Notes under the pieces: model-generated | Databases searched by the model: none | Told to the model about the DNA's origin: nothing | The model's input: the letters and a program-made list of their open reading frames with translations, nothing else | Shown: positions 26,670-36,755 of the stretch, piece after piece | Numbering within the stretch: the stretch's first letter is position 1 | Layout of the letters: every line of letters starts with the position of its first letter | Origin: Microvirga guangxiensis | Lineage (GTDB): Bacteria; Pseudomonadota; Alphaproteobacteria; Rhizobiales; Beijerinckiaceae | Assembly: GCF_900102135.1 (NCBI RefSeq) | Contig: NZ_FMVJ01000004.1 | Span: 186,001 to 250,000, forward strand | Length of the DNA stretch: 64,000 bases | Reading direction: 5' to 3' | Position numbers and translations under genes: made by a program

Positions 26670-28169
26670 TTATTCCTGCAGCATCCGCTTGAGGAGCTCG
26701 ACCTCATCGGAGAGTGCATGGTCCTCGCCCAAGGCCTTCTCGATCTTGCGCACCGCGTGGAGCACGGTGGTGTGATCGCGCCCGCCGAAGCGGCGGCCGA
26801 TTTCCGGCAGGGAACGAAGAGTCAGCACCTTGGACAGGTACATGGCGATCTGGCGCGGACGCACCACGGCGGCGGTGCGGCGCTCCGAGAGGATGTCCGA
26901 GCGCGAGACGTTGTAGCGGGAGGCTACCAGCTTCTGGATGTCCTCGATCTTCACGCGCTTCGGCTCGCGGTTGCGGACGAGGTCGCGGATCGCGGTCTCG
27001 GCGGTCTCAAGCGTGATGGCGGAACCCGTGAGCGTGGCATGCGCCAGCAGGCGGTTCACCGCGCCTTCGAGATCGCGGCCATTGGCCGTGATCGAGCGGG
27101 CCACATAGGAGATCACGTTCGGACCCACCTCGAAGGTGGGATGAATGGTTTTCAGGCCCTCGATCCGGGTTGAGAGGATCGAGGTGCGCAGCGCCTCGTC
27201 CAGGGCCGTCACCTCGACCACGAGGCCGCCGGCAAGGCGCGAACGCACGCGCTCGTCCAGGTTTTCGAGATCGGCGGGCGGACGGTCGGCGGCGATCACG
27301 ATCTGGCGGCCCGCATCGATGAGGGCGTTGAGCGTGTGGCCGAATTCCTGCTGGATCTGCTTGCCCTGGATGAACTGCACGTCGTCGATGATGAGCAGGT
27401 CGATGCCGCGAAGGCGCTCCTTGAAGGCCAGCGAGGTCTGCGCCTTCAGGGATGCGACGAAGCCGTACATGAACCGGTCGGCGGTGAGATAGATGACGCG
27501 GCGTCCTTGCGCGCGCATCTCATGGCCGATGGCGTGAAGAAGATGGGTTTTGCCGAGGCCTACGCCCGCATGGAGATAAAGCGGGTTGTAGATCACCTGG
27601 CCGTTCGGCGCGTGGGCGACGCGATCCGCAGCGGCGTGCGCCAATGCATTGGAGCGGCCGACGATGAAGCTCTCGAAGGTGAGGCGCGGATCGAGGGGCG
27701 CGCCGCCGAGATCGGAATTCTCACCGCGCTCTTCCTGGGGGAGCGCCATCGACGGCATCTTCGGCTCGCTGGCCTGGGTCGCCATGGGCATGGGAGCGGC
27801 ATTCGGGCGGGGAGCTTCGCTGGGGCGGCGCTGGGGTGTGGCCTCGCGTCCGAGAGTGCTGCGCACTCCGATCGACACGCGCTCCACGTCGGGCGTCTCC
27901 GAACGGTAAACGGACAGAACCCGGTCGGCATAGTGGGACTCGATCCAGCTTTTCAGGAAGCGGGTCGGGACTGTCAGGTAGGCACAGCCTTCCACCACCG
28001 AATCCAGCTCCAGACGGCCGAACCAGCTGGCGAAGATGTCCTCGCCCAACTCGGCCCGCAGGCGGCGCTTTACCCGCGCCCACACATCCGCGGCCGTTTG
28101 TTCGCCAGAAGCCTCCATGCCGCTCTCGCTGGCAGCGGCAAAGGTGCGATGGTCCTCGCTGCGATACAT
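26670..28169 (-). CDS. dnaA: chromosomal replication initiator DnaA
   Basis: 499 residues. Domain I (~10-95) holds [22 protein letters not shown]; a disordered Pro/Met-rich domain II (~110-150) follows; domain III is the AAA+ core with Walker A GVGLGKTH, Walker [10 protein letters not shown], and sensor motifs; domain IV carries the DNA-binding signature [16 protein letters not shown] 28169 (MYRSEDHR) is chosen because GGAGGG lies 7 bases upstream; the frame stays open 22 codons further without a site. It unwinds oriC, and the 945-base non-coding region directly upstream has a perfect DnaA box and a cluster of CcrM sites. Confidence 0.98.
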   Translation of the reverse strand: MYRSEDHRTFAAASESGMEASGEQTAADVWARVKRRLRAELGEDIFASWFGRLELDSVVEGCAYLTVPTRFLKSWIESHYADRVLSVYRSETPDVERVSIGVRSTLGREATPQRRPSEAPRPNAAPMPMATQASEPKMPSMALPQEERGENSDLGGAPLDPRLTFESFIVGRSNALAHAAADRVAHAPNGQVIYNPLYLHAGVGLGKTHLLHAIGHEMRAQGRRVIYLTADRFMYGFVASLKAQTSLAFKERLRGIDLLIIDDVQFIQGKQIQQEFGHTLNALIDAGRQIVIAADRPPADLENLDERVRSRLAGGLVVEVTALDEALRTSILSTRIEGLKTIHPTFEVGPNVISYVARSITANGRDLEGAVNRLLAHATLTGSAITLETAETAIRDLVRNREPKRVKIEDIQKLVASRYNVSRSDILSERRTAAVVRPRQIAMYLSKVLTLRSLPEIGRRFGGRDHTTVLHAVRKIEKALGEDHALSDEVELLKRMLQE

Positions 28170-28225
28170 CAAATTCCCTCCACGAGGTTTCGCCGCATTT
28201 GGCCGAAACCCCCACGCATGACCCG

Positions 28226-28268
28226 TTTTGAACAAGAAAAGCAGCCCTGCTTCACAGGTTGTTCAAAA
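28226..28268. promoter_or_regulatory. nested palindrome upstream of dnaA
   Basis: Outer arms TTTTGAACAA (28226-28235) and TTGTTCAAAA (28259-28268) are perfect 10-bp inverted repeats; inside is AAGCAG-CC-CTGCTT (28239-28252). Both share nearly the same centre, ~78 bases upstream of the dnaA start. It may be an operator or a structured leader. Confidence 0.6.
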
Positions 28269-28843
28269 CTTGGCGCCCCCAATTGTACTGAAGATTATCA
28301 AACCGTTTTTAAGGTGAGACGATCTGAAAACGTCGCCTCTTGTGCATCTTATCAAGCTCTACCAAGTCTACCCCTAGGTAAGGGACGTATGCTCGCTTGC
28401 TTCTTGTTAGACTGAAACAAAGCTCTGACCCCTTGGTTGTGTTCTATAGCTTGGGACTTGAGTGGATGACTTAACGGCAAACCGTTGAAGTAGGTTGACC
28501 ATATACAGGGTGGGGGAGGGCGCGCAACATGGTCGAGTCAACAGCCCCGTCCCCATATCCCCAAAAAGGCTCCACAGACCCGTCCACAGGTTTTGAGGCG
28601 CGACGATAAAGTCCTGACTCTTCAACTGATTCACAGTGTCGCTTGGGACGATTCGAAGGCTCGAAAAAAGCTTTTCCCGCAACCTTGATTCAGGACCGAT
28701 TCGGGGTGAATCGGAGGGTGATTCCGATGCCTCGCGAACCTTTGCCTGCTAAGCGCTTGAACCAGCTTGGCATTTTATGTGCAATTTGAATCTCTGTTGC
28801 GATGCCCGCCACCCCGGTTTTGGCGCATAAAGTCAAGCTGTTG

Positions 28844-28852
28844 TGTGGATAA
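28844..28852 (-). promoter_or_regulatory. DnaA box, perfect consensus
   Basis: TTATCCACA on the minus strand, the highest-affinity DnaA box of E. coli, followed by an A/T-rich tract. Confidence 0.7.
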
Positions 28853-29042
28853 AAAGCCGGCAAAAAATCTTCTCCGAAAACATCCCATCTTGGCCATATC
28901 CGGCGAGATCGCAGCTTGAGGGTTTATGGCCGGACAAGTGGGGAAATGCCCCGCGAGACAGAGGGACAGCAGCCCGGTCCGGGCGGCTGTTGCGGAGGGG
29001 CGTTCTGGGCAGAGCCGTAGGCTGAACGGGTAAGGCTTCAGG

Positions 29043-29073
29043 CAACAAAAAACCCAGCCGCGAGGCCGGGTTT
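29043..29073 (-). terminator. rho-independent terminator of rpsT
   Basis: On the minus strand a 10-bp stem with one G-T pair (29073-29064 with 29059-29050), loop TCGC, then a T-rich run, 40 bases after the rpsT stop. Confidence 0.88.
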
Positions 29074-29114
29074 GATGATCTCGTCCGGTGCCCTGGAAAA
29101 GGGCCGCCGATGTC

Positions 29115-29381
29115 TTAGGCGCTCAGAGCCTTGATGCGGCTGCTGAGGCGCGAAACCTTGCGCGAGGCGGTGTTCTTGTGAACGATGCCCTTCTGGGCAG
29201 CGCGCATCATCTCGGGCTCGGCGGCGCGGAGCGCAGCAGCAGCCTCGGTCTGGTTGCCGGAGGCGATTGCCTCCTCGACCTTGCGCACGAAGGTCCGCAT
29301 GCGGCTGCGGCGCGACTTGTTGATCGCGGTGCGCTTCGCAATCTTGCGGGTCATCTTCTTGGCGGAAACGGTATTGGCCAT
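29115..29381 (-). CDS. rpsT: 30S ribosomal protein S20
   Basis: 88 residues, the normal length. The N-terminal [17 protein letters not shown] and the basic helix [19 protein letters not shown] are characteristic, as is the C-terminal [19 protein letters not shown]20 binds 16S rRNA early in 30S assembly. ATG 29381 is preferred over a TTG two codons upstream. Its place immediately beyond the dnaA upstream region is common in Hyphomicrobiales, and it ends at a strong terminator, so its transcription does not run into the candidate origin. Confidence 0.97.
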   Translation of the reverse strand: MANTVSAKKMTRKIAKRTAINKSRRSRMRTFVRKVEEAIASGNQTEAAAALRAAEPEMMRAAQKGIVHKNTASRKVSRLSSRIKALSA

Positions 29382-29548
29382 GGCCAAAGCCTCGTTCTTT
29401 TAAATCCCGACGCGACGAACCGGCTTCAGGCCCTGTCAGCAATCGGATGATGAATGGAAACCGAAGAGCCCGCGGAACGCGCGGGCTCGTGTGTGGCGGC
29501 TTATAGACGCGATAGCCGCGAACGTCAACGAGAGTCGGCCTTTGCGCG

Positions 29549-30364
29549 TCAAAAAAGCGCCGCGAGGCCTTTTTCGGCCCCGGCGGAGAGCATTTGGCGC
29601 CAGGGATTGGCGGGGTCGAGGAGCAGCCTGAGGGCCATCGCCGCCGAAACCAGAACCAGGAGCGGGCGAATGAGCCGGACCCCCAGGCGCATGGCAAGCC
29701 GAGAGCCGACCTGCGCGCCGAGGAACGAGGCTCCGGCCATGATGAGCCCTATGGGCCAGAGGACGGCTCCGGTCGCTGCATAGAGAAGGAGAGAGCCGAG
29801 GTTGCTCGCCAGGTTCAGGAGCTTGGTATGGGCGGTGGCGCGCAGCACCCCGTAGCCGAGCAGGGTGACGAAGGCGAGCATATAGAAGGAGCCTGCTCCA
29901 GGCCCGAAGATGCCGTCATAGAACCCCACGGCCACAGGGGCGGTGAGCCCGAAGGTCAGGGTCGTCATGCGGGCATGGGCATCCTCATCCTTGAGCTTTC
30001 GCGACAGGGCGAAATAGACGGCGATGGCGATCAGGAGCACCGGGATCAGGGTCTGGAGCACGGGGGCGGGCAGGAAGCGCACGCAGAGCGCACCCGCGAT
30101 CCCGCTGACGAAGGCAATGCCTGCGAAGCCCCAGGCCTTGCGCCACTCGATCAGCTCCCGGCGGCCGAAGGTGTATGTGGCGGACGCCGCTGCGAAGGCG
30201 CCCTGCACCTTGTTGGTGGCAATCGCCTCCGCGGGGCCGAGCCCCGCAAGCAGAAGGGCCGGCACGGTGAGCAATCCACCTCCGCCCGCGATGGAATCCA
30301 CGAAGCCTGCGAAAAAAGAGATCGCGGCCAGGGCCGCGATCATGTCGAAACCGATATCGGGCAA
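29549..30364 (-). CDS. TSUP (TauE/SafE) family transporter
   Basis: 271 residues with seven to eight hydrophobic segments. The family motif occurs in the first half (FFAGFVDSIAGGGGLLTVPALLLAG) and again in the second (VGFYDGIFGPGAGSFYML). E. coli YfcA is of this subtype (FVDSIAGGGG). It moves sulfur-containing or other organic anions across the inner membrane; the substrate is unknown. It lies 18 bases downstream of the enoyl-CoA hydratase gene on the same strand, suggesting cotranscription, although no functional link is obvious. Confidence 0.92.
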   Translation of the reverse strand: MPDIGFDMIAALAAISFFAGFVDSIAGGGGLLTVPALLLAGLGPAEAIATNKVQGAFAAASATYTFGRRELIEWRKAWGFAGIAFVSGIAGALCVRFLPAPVLQTLIPVLLIAIAVYFALSRKLKDEDAHARMTTLTFGLTAPVAVGFYDGIFGPGAGSFYMLAFVTLLGYGVLRATAHTKLLNLASNLGSLLLYAATGAVLWPIGLIMAGASFLGAQVGSRLAMRLGVRLIRPLLVLVSAAMALRLLLDPANPWRQMLSAGAEKGLAALF

Positions 30365-30382
30365 TTGACTGGTCTTTGAGCT

Positions 30383-31156
30383 TTACTGGTCTTTGAACTC
30401 GGCCGCGCGCTTGTCCACGAAGGCGGCCATGCCTTCCTTCTGGTCGGCGGTAGCGAACATGGCGTGGAACACGCGCCGCTCGAAGCGGATGCCCTCGGAC
30501 AGGGACACCTCGTCGGCGCGGTTGATGGTTTCCTTGGTCATCATGGCGATCGGCAGGGACATGGAGGCGATGGTCTCCGCTGTCTTCATGGTCTCGGCCA
30601 TGAGGTCGGCGAGGGGCACCACCCGGGCCACGAGCCCGGAGCGCTCCGCTTCCTCCGCGCCCATCATCCGGCCCGTGAGGCACATCTCCATGGCCTTGGC
30701 CTTGCCGATGAGGCGAGTGAGGCGCTGCGTGCCGCCCATGCCGGGCATGACGCCGAGCTTGATCTCGGGCTGGCCGAACTTGGCATTGTCGGCGGCGATG
30801 ATGAAATCGCACATCATGGCGAACTCGCAGCCGCCGCCGAGCGCAAAGCCCGCGACCGCGGCGATCATCGGCTTGCGCCGCCCGGCCACCTTCTCCCAGC
30901 CTGAAAACTGGTTGTCGAGGTAGATCTGCGGGTAGGCGAGCGAGGCCATTTCCTTGATGTCGGCACCGGCCGCAAAGGCCTTCTCGGAGCCGGTGATCAC
31001 GATGCAGCCGATCTTCGGATCGGCCTCGAAGGTGTCGAGGGCCTGATTGACCTCATTCAGAAGCGCCGAGTTGAGGGCGTTCAGGGCCTGGGGCCGGTTG
31101 AGGGTGATGAGCCCCACCTTGCCGCGCGTCTCAATGATGATCGTTTCATAGGCCAT
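30383..31156 (-). CDS. enoyl-CoA hydratase
   Basis: 257 residues of the crotonase fold. The oxyanion-hole stretches are [13 protein letters not shown] and [16 protein letters not shown], with the first catalytic Glu in GGCE and the second in [18 protein letters not shown]. The presence of both Glu residues and the close match to mitochondrial short-chain hydratase suggests true enoyl-CoA hydratase (hydration of trans-2-enoyl-CoA in fatty-acid oxidation). GGAGG lies before ATG 31156. Followed by the TSUP gene; a small palindromic repeat lies upstream. Confidence 0.95.
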   Translation of the reverse strand: MAYETIIIETRGKVGLITLNRPQALNALNSALLNEVNQALDTFEADPKIGCIVITGSEKAFAAGADIKEMASLAYPQIYLDNQFSGWEKVAGRRKPMIAAVAGFALGGGCEFAMMCDFIIAADNAKFGQPEIKLGVMPGMGGTQRLTRLIGKAKAMEMCLTGRMMGAEEAERSGLVARVVPLADLMAETMKTAETIASMSLPIAMMTKETINRADEVSLSEGIRFERRVFHAMFATADQKEGMAAFVDKRAAEFKDQ

Positions 31157-31233
31157 GGCACCACCTCCGCTGTTATCCTCCTTGGGTTACGGGAGGCGGC
31201 GGGGCTCGGCAAGATCAAAGTGTTTTCCTGGCC

Positions 31234-31266
31234 GTATCCCGGATCGACGATACCGTCCGGGATGAC
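31234..31266. repeat. small palindromic dispersed repeat
   Basis: TATCCCGGATCG...CCGTCCGGGATGAC pairs with itself and matches the sequence at 25366-25397 (CCCGGATCG and CCGTCCGGGATGAC shared). It lies between the DUF2189 and enoyl-CoA hydratase genes. Confidence 0.6.
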
Positions 31267-31279
31267 AAACCGGCGAGGC

Positions 31280-32077
31280 TTACTCCACCACCTTGCGATA
31301 GAGATGCCAGGTGGCGTGGCCCAGGATCGGCAGCACGATGGCAAGGCCGATGAAGAGCGGGATGAAGCCGATCGCGAGCAGTCCGGCGACGATGAAAGCC
31401 CACACGATCATGGGGCCCGGATTGGCGGCGACCGCCCGGAAGGACGTGAGGATCGCGGGGATCGCGCCCACATCCCGGTCGACCAGGAGCGGGAACGAGA
31501 TCACGCTCAGGCAGAAGACCACCGCGCTGAAGACGAAGCCGAGGGCGTTGCCGACGATGATGAGGGTCCAGCCGTGCTGGGTGGTGAACACCTCGCTGAG
31601 GAAGGTGCCGAGGGATTCGGGCGCGCGCCAGCCGAAGAGGGATTGATACAGCGTCTGGGCCGTGAGCAGCCAGGCGATGAAGATGACCATCAGCAGAACG
31701 CCGAGCGCCGCGATGGAACCCAGGGAATGGGAGCGGAAGACGTTGGAGACGCTGCTGACGGACACCTCCTGCCCGCGTTCGCGCTCCCGGCTGATCTCGT
31801 AGAGGCCCACGGCCGCGAGCGGTCCGATCAGGGCGAAGCCCGACATGAGCGGGAAGAGGAGCGGCAGCATGTTGTTGCCGAAGGCGAGGCCCGCGAAGAA
31901 CACGCCGAGGACCGGGTACATCAGGCAGATGAAGAAGATATGCGTCGGAGCAGCCCAAAAATCCGCGGCACCCTGTTTCAAGGCATCCATGAGGTCGTGA
32001 ACCCCGATCCTGCGGATGGTGAGGTGCTCCGACACCGGGTCTCTTTGGAGATGGGAAACAGCGTTGAGTCTGGCCAT
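31280..32077 (-). CDS. DUF2189 integral membrane protein
   Basis: 265 residues with about six transmembrane segments (around 45-65, 70-90, 120-145, 170-200, 225-250). The DUF2189 pattern is visible: IRRIGVHDLMDALKQGAADFWAAP, GFALIGPLAAVGLYEISRERERG and the C-terminal GHATWHLYRKVVE. The family is predicted to sit in the inner membrane and often lies near cytochrome oxidase genes; no function is established and none of those genes is here. RBS AGGAGGGA precedes the ATG. It is probably transcribed alone. Confidence 0.88.
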   Translation of the reverse strand: MARLNAVSHLQRDPVSEHLTIRRIGVHDLMDALKQGAADFWAAPTHIFFICLMYPVLGVFFAGLAFGNNMLPLLFPLMSGFALIGPLAAVGLYEISRERERGQEVSVSSVSNVFRSHSLGSIAALGVLLMVIFIAWLLTAQTLYQSLFGWRAPESLGTFLSEVFTTQHGWTLIIVGNALGFVFSAVVFCLSVISFPLLVDRDVGAIPAILTSFRAVAANPGPMIVWAFIVAGLLAIGFIPLFIGLAIVLPILGHATWHLYRKVVE

Positions 32078-32222
32078 GGGAGTCCCTCCTGAACCTCGCG
32101 TTCAAGCGGTCGCGGCCTGTCATGCGAAAGGATGCCGACGGGAAGGTCGCAACCTGCATGACAATAGAATTGACGCCTTTTCAGGTTTTTTCGAGGACGT
32201 TCGGCAAAATAGCCGGATCACT

Positions 32223-33119
32223 TTATCGAGTACGGGAAGCCTTCTGGCATACCGGGCAATAGAAGGTGGAGCGGCCCGACTGCACGAGCCGCGAGACTGT
32301 CCCCGTGCATTGGGGCGTCACGCAGGGCTCCCCCTCCCGGTCGTAGACCCGGAAGGAATGCTGGAAATAGCCGAGCGAACCATCGACCTGCGCGTGGTCG
32401 CGCAGGGTGGAGCCGCCCGCCGTGACGGCCTCCGACAGGACGTCCCGGATCACCTCTGCAAGCTGATGCGCCTTCTCGGTCGGCTTGCCGGACTTGGCGG
32501 CAAGGGAACCCGCCGGAGCCTCCGGGTGCAGGCCAGTGCGGAAGAGGGCCTCGCACACATAGATGTTGCCGAGGCCCGCGATCAAGCGCTGGTCGAGGAG
32601 GGCGGCCTTCAGAGGCGTGCGTCTGCCCGCGAACAGGGCGGCGATGGTCTCGCCCGAGAGCTCGTTGCCCAAGGGCTCGATGCCCATGCCCGCAAAGTGC
32701 TTGCAGGTCTCGATCTCGGAACGGGGCACCAGATCCATGAAGCCGAAGCGGCGGGCATCGTTATAGGTGACGCTCGCCCCGTTGGAGAGCTGGAACACCA
32801 CATGGTCGTGGGCGCCCAGGCCCCCATGCTCGTGGTGGAACTCGCCCGGCATCCGGGTCTCGCCCCCCTTCGTCACCAGGAAGCGGCCGGACATGCCGAG
32901 ATGCATGATCAGCACCTCGCCCGAGGAGAGATCGGCGAGCAGGTACTTGGCCCGGCGCCCCAGAGCCCTAACCTCCTGACCTTCCAGGCGCTCCGCGAAC
33001 CTTTCGGGAAACGGGAAGCGCAGGTCGGGGCGGCGCTGCATCACCTTGGTGAAGCGGGCTCCCACCATGGCGGGCTCCAGGCCCCGGCGCACGGTTTCGA
33101 CTTCGGGCAGTTCAGGCAT
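32223..33119 (-). CDS. mutM: formamidopyrimidine-DNA glycosylase
   Basis: 298 residues. After the initiator Met the protein begins [13 protein letters not shown], with the catalytic Pro and Glu of the Fpg/Nei family. Also present are the Lys/Met/Arg/Phe wedge region ([11 protein letters not shown]), the helix-two-turn-helix ([20 protein letters not shown]) and the C-terminal zinc finger (CVTPQCTG...TFYCPVCQ). It removes 8-oxoguanine and ring-opened purines. ATG 33119 is the true start because Pro must follow Met; a TTG codon before it is out. Divergent from ubiE, with 98 bases between. Confidence 0.97.
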   Translation of the reverse strand: MPELPEVETVRRGLEPAMVGARFTKVMQRRPDLRFPFPERFAERLEGQEVRALGRRAKYLLADLSSGEVLIMHLGMSGRFLVTKGGETRMPGEFHHEHGGLGAHDHVVFQLSNGASVTYNDARRFGFMDLVPRSEIETCKHFAGMGIEPLGNELSGETIAALFAGRRTPLKAALLDQRLIAGLGNIYVCEALFRTGLHPEAPAGSLAAKSGKPTEKAHQLAEVIRDVLSEAVTAGGSTLRDHAQVDGSLGYFQHSFRVYDREGEPCVTPQCTGTVSRLVQSGRSTFYCPVCQKASRTR

Positions 33120-33217
33120 CAACCATCTCTTCGGTTCTTGGGCTTCCTTACATAGCCATCAGGCCCCGCTTCCGCTATGGATCGCGTTTAGGATGTGAGA
33201 GAAGGTTATTGAGGATC

Positions 33218-33967
33218 ATGACCGACGAGAACACCCATTTCGGGTTTCAGTCCGTGCCCCTGGGCGAGAAGCAGGATCGTGTGAACGAGGTCTTCCGCTC
33301 CGTGGCGAGCCGCTACGACCTCATGAACGATCTCATGTCCGCAGGCCTCCACCGGCTCTGGAAGGGCGATTTCGTCTCAACCCTGCGCCCGCCCAAGGAC
33401 CGGCCCTTCCGCCATCTCGACGTGGCCGGCGGCACGGGCGACATCGCCTTCCGCATTCTTGAAGCGGGCGGGCCCCAGACGAAGGTGACCGTGCTCGACA
33501 TCAATGGCGAGATGCTGAAAGTGGGCGCCGAGCGCGCGAGCAACCGCTATGGCGACCGCATCGACTTCGTCGAGGCCAATGCGGAAGAGCTGCCGCTCGA
33601 ATCCAGCACCTATGACGGCTACACCATCGCCTTCGGCATCCGGAACGTGCCGCGCATCGATGCGGCGCTTCGCGAGGCCCATCGTGTGCTGAAACCCGGC
33701 GGCCGCTTCCTCTGCCTGGAATTCTCGAAGGTGGATGTACCGCTCCTCGACAAGATCTACGACGCTTATTCCTTCAACGTCATCCCGCGCATGGGCCAGA
33801 TGGTGACGGGGGATGCGCATTCGTACCAATACCTCGTGGAATCGATCCGCAAGTTCCCGCCGCCCGCTGCGTTCGCCCGCATGATCGAGGAGGCGGGCTT
33901 CAGGCGCGTCACCTACCGCCCGCTTTCCGCAGGCGTGGTTGCCATTCATTCCGGCTGGAAGATCTGA
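33218..33967 (+). CDS. ubiE: ubiquinone biosynthesis C-methyltransferase UbiE
   Basis: 249 residues of class-I SAM methyltransferase fold. The SAM motif is [15 protein letters not shown], and the family signatures [18 protein letters not shown] and the C-terminal [13 protein letters not shown]...[22 protein letters not shown] are complete. It methylates the benzoquinol ring in ubiquinone (and menaquinone, if made) synthesis. ATG 33218 is used; a TTG three codons before is less likely. It heads an operon ubiE-ubiB-coaBC-dut with overlaps or gaps of 2 bases. Confidence 0.96.
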   Translation: MTDENTHFGFQSVPLGEKQDRVNEVFRSVASRYDLMNDLMSAGLHRLWKGDFVSTLRPPKDRPFRHLDVAGGTGDIAFRILEAGGPQTKVTVLDINGEMLKVGAERASNRYGDRIDFVEANAEELPLESSTYDGYTIAFGIRNVPRIDAALREAHRVLKPGGRFLCLEFSKVDVPLLDKIYDAYSFNVIPRMGQMVTGDAHSYQYLVESIRKFPPPAAFARMIEEAGFRRVTYRPLSAGVVAIHSGWKI

Positions 33968-33969
33968 GC

Positions 33970-35544
33970 GTGATCGGCAGCATCGTCCATCTCGCGCGGA
34001 ACCTGCGCGCCGGTTTCATCCTCGCCCGCGAAGGCGCTCTCGGCCTGTTCGATCCGAGCGCCCTGCCGCCATCGGCGCGTCTCGCTCTGCGCACGGCGCG
34101 TCTCATCGAGCGGCGTCAGAGCGGGGACGGCGCAGCGCGCCTGTCCAAGGCTCTCACGCGGCTTGGGCCGTCCTACGTGAAGTTCGGCCAGTTTCTCGCC
34201 ACCCGTCCCGACATCGTCGGCGTCGCGGCCGCGCGCGATCTGGAGCGCCTGCAGGACCGGATGACGCCGTTCCCGCGCGCGCAGGCCGTCGCGACCATCG
34301 AGGCGGCTTTGGGCCGACCCATCGACGATCTCTTCATCGAATTCAGCGAGCCGCTGGCGGCCGCTTCCATCGCGCAGGTGCACAAGGCGCGCATCCGCAC
34401 GCCGGAAGGCGAGGAAACGGTTGCTGTCAAAGTGGTGCGTCCGGGCGTGCGCGAGGGCTTTGCCCGCGATCTGCAGGCCATGCGCGCGGCAGCCCGCCTT
34501 TTCGAGCGCGTGGTGCCGGATGCGCGACGTCTGAAGCCGATGGAGGTGGTGGAAACGCTTGCGCGTTCCGTCGCTGTCGAGATGGATCTGCGCCTGGAGG
34601 CGGCTGCGGTTTCGGAGCTGGCCGAGAACACCAGGGACGATCCGGATTTCCGCGTGCCGAAGCCCGAATGGGATCTGACCGCGCGCGACATTCTCACCAC
34701 CACATGGATCGACGGCATCCGCCTCAACGACATCGAGGCCATCGAGCGCGCAGGCTTCGATCGGGCGGCGCTGGGACGCACGGTGATCCAGTCCTTCCTG
34801 CGTCATGCGATCCGCGACGGCTATTTCCACGCGGACATGCATCCCGGCAATCTCTTCATCGATGGGGAAGGCCGTCTCGTTGCGGTCGATTTCGGCATCA
34901 TGGGCCGTCTCGGCATGAAGGAGCGCCGCTTCCTCGCCGAAATTCTCCTCGGCTTCATCCGCCGCGATTACCTGCGCGTGGCGCAGGTGCATTTCGAGGC
35001 GGGCTACGTGCCGCCGCACCATTCGGTGGAAGATTTCGCGCAGGCGATCCGCGCCATCGGCGAGCCGATCCACGACCGGCGCGCGGATGAGATCTCGATG
35101 GCGAAGCTGCTTACGCTGCTTTTCGAGATCACCTCTCTTTTCGACATGGCGACGCGCACGGAACTCGTGATGCTGCAGAAGACCATGGTCGTGGTGGAGG
35201 GCGTGGCGCGCAACCTCGATCCGAAGCTCGACATGTGGACCACGTCAGAGCCTGTGGTGCGTGAATGGATCGAGCGCAATCTGGGCCCGCTGGGCCGCGC
35301 CGAGCAGGCGGGCCGTGGCTTGTGGACGCTCGCCGGCGTGATCGGCGACCTGCCGGATCTGGCGCTGCGCGCCGAGCGCGTTCTCAACCAGATGGAGGAG
35401 GTGACGGCGCGCGGTGTCTCCCTCAACCAGGACAGCGTTGCCGCCATCGGCCGCGCGGAGGCACGAGGCAACCGCTGGGGTGTGGCGGCCTTATGGATCA
35501 TCGCCGTCTCGCTGATGATCATGCTGTTCAGAGGTTTTGCATGA
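33970..35544 (+). CDS. ubiB: ubiquinone biosynthesis protein kinase-like UbiB
   Basis: 524 residues of the UbiB/ABC1/ADCK atypical kinase family. The invariant KxGQ motif (SYVKFGQFLATRPDI), the Ala-rich loop replacing the P-loop (AAASIAQVHKA), the catalytic-type DGYFHADMHPGNLF and metal-binding VAVDFGIMGRL are present. The C-terminus has a membrane segment (VAALWIIAVSLMIMLF). It supports ubiquinone assembly at the membrane, probably by extracting lipid intermediates with ATP. A GTG start two bases after the ubiE stop is assumed. Its TGA overlaps the coaBC ATG. Confidence 0.95.
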   Translation: MIGSIVHLARNLRAGFILAREGALGLFDPSALPPSARLALRTARLIERRQSGDGAARLSKALTRLGPSYVKFGQFLATRPDIVGVAAARDLERLQDRMTPFPRAQAVATIEAALGRPIDDLFIEFSEPLAAASIAQVHKARIRTPEGEETVAVKVVRPGVREGFARDLQAMRAAARLFERVVPDARRLKPMEVVETLARSVAVEMDLRLEAAAVSELAENTRDDPDFRVPKPEWDLTARDILTTTWIDGIRLNDIEAIERAGFDRAALGRTVIQSFLRHAIRDGYFHADMHPGNLFIDGEGRLVAVDFGIMGRLGMKERRFLAEILLGFIRRDYLRVAQVHFEAGYVPPHHSVEDFAQAIRAIGEPIHDRRADEISMAKLLTLLFEITSLFDMATRTELVMLQKTMVVVEGVARNLDPKLDMWTTSEPVVREWIERNLGPLGRAEQAGRGLWTLAGVIGDLPDLALRAERVLNQMEEVTARGVSLNQDSVAAIGRAEARGNRWGVAALWIIAVSLMIMLFRGFA

Positions 35545-36755
35545 CGGCGCTTTCCGGCAAACGCATCCTTCTCGTCATCGGCGGCGGGATCGCGGCCTAC
35601 AAGTCGCTCGACCTCATCCGCCGTCTGCGCGAGCGCGGCGCCTCGGTGCGCTGCGTTCTGACCAACGGCGCGCAGCAATTCATCACGCCGCTTGCAGCCT
35701 CCGCGCTCACCGGCCAGCGCACACATACGGATCTCTTCGACCGCGAGGACGAGGCCGATATCGGGCATATCAAGCTCGCCCGCGATGCCGATCTCGTGGT
35801 GGTCGCACCGGCCACGGCCAATCTCATGGCGAAGATGGCGGGCGGGCACGCGGACGATCTCGCCTCCACGGTGTTGCTTGCAACCACGCTGCCGATCCTG
35901 ATCGCGCCCGCAATGAACGTGCGCATGTGGCTGCATCCCGCAACGCAGCGCAATCTGAAGGCGCTGCAAATGGACGGCGTTCATACGGTCGGTCCCAACG
36001 AAGGCGCGATGGCTGAAGCCGAATTCGGCCCCGGCCGCATGGCGGAGCCGCTGGAGATCGCAGCCGAGGTCGAACGCCTGCTTGCGCCGTCCGGCCCGCT
36101 ATCGGGCAAGCATGTGATCGTGACATCGGGTCCGACGCACGAGCCCATCGATCCGGTGCGCTACATTGCCAACCGCTCGTCCGGCAAGCAGGGCCATGCC
36201 ATCGCGAAGGCCGCTGCTGCGGCCGGTGCGCGCGTCACGCTGATCTCCGGTCCCGTCGACCTGCCCGATCCAAAGGGCGTCACGGTTGTGCGTGTTGAAA
36301 GCGCGCGCGAGATGCTGGAGGCCGTCGAGGGAGCCCTGCCTGCGGATATCGGCATCTTTGCCGCCGCCGTCGCCGATTGGCGCGTGGCCAATGCGGGCGA
36401 GCAGAAGATCAAGAAGAAGGACGGCGCGTTGCCGAACCTTACCCTCACAGAGAACCCCGACATTCTCGCCACGATCTCGCATCTCAAGAAAGGCCGACCC
36501 GCACTCATGGTGGGTTTCGCCGCCGAGACGGAAAACGTGATCGAGCACGCGAAACAGAAGCTCGCGAAGAAGGGATGCGATCTCATCGTAGCCAACGATG
36601 TGTCGCCGGACGCGGGTGTGATGGGTGGAGACAGCAACACCGTGCATCTCGTGACGCAATCGGGTGTCGAGACATGGCCGACCCTGCCCAAGGCGGAAGT
36701 GGCCGAAAAGCTGATCGCGCATGTGGGCGTTTTGATCGGAGGCGTAAAATCATGA
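35541..36755 (+). CDS. coaBC: bifunctional phosphopantothenoylcysteine decarboxylase/synthetase
   Basis: 404 residues. CoaC (residues ~1-180) makes 4'-phosphopantetheine by decarboxylation: [16 protein letters not shown] binds FMN, the catalytic His is in IGHIKLA, and PAMNVRMW is present. CoaB (~185-400) joins cysteine to phosphopantothenate: [24 protein letters not shown], then AAAVADWR and VANDVS. At the position of E. coli CoaC Cys158 (ACGxxGPGRM) this protein has Glu159 ([12 protein letters not shown]). ATG 35541 overlaps the ubiB stop (ATGA), and the coaBC stop overlaps dut in the same manner. Confidence 0.95.
   Translation: MTALSGKRILLVIGGGIAAYKSLDLIRRLRERGASVRCVLTNGAQQFITPLAASALTGQRTHTDLFDREDEADIGHIKLARDADLVVVAPATANLMAKMAGGHADDLASTVLLATTLPILIAPAMNVRMWLHPATQRNLKALQMDGVHTVGPNEGAMAEAEFGPGRMAEPLEIAAEVERLLAPSGPLSGKHVIVTSGPTHEPIDPVRYIANRSSGKQGHAIAKAAAAAGARVTLISGPVDLPDPKGVTVVRVESAREMLEAVEGALPADIGIFAAAVADWRVANAGEQKIKKKDGALPNLTLTENPDILATISHLKKGRPALMVGFAAETENVIEHAKQKLAKKGCDLIVANDVSPDAGVMGGDSNTVHLVTQSGVETWPTLPKAEVAEKLIAHVGVLIGGVKS

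Larger units (their letters stand above)
28170..29042. other. candidate oriC / dnaA control region
   Basis: A ~870-base stretch between dnaA and rpsT without a convincing gene. It contains a nested palindrome (28226-28268), nine GANTC sites between 28535 and 28792, a perfect DnaA box (28844-28852), looser boxes such as TGATTCACA (28627-28635) and two TCCACAG sequences near 28571 and 28583, and A/T-rich tracts around 28850-28880. Presence next to dnaA-dnaN-recF-gyrB supports an origin or dnaA promoter role; some alphaproteobacteria place oriC elsewhere (near hemE). Confidence 0.55.

Noticed and set aside
28407-28682. A 91-codon minus-strand frame in the candidate oriC region
   Set aside because: No ribosome-binding site, no similarity to any family and it crosses the GANTC cluster; more likely chance.
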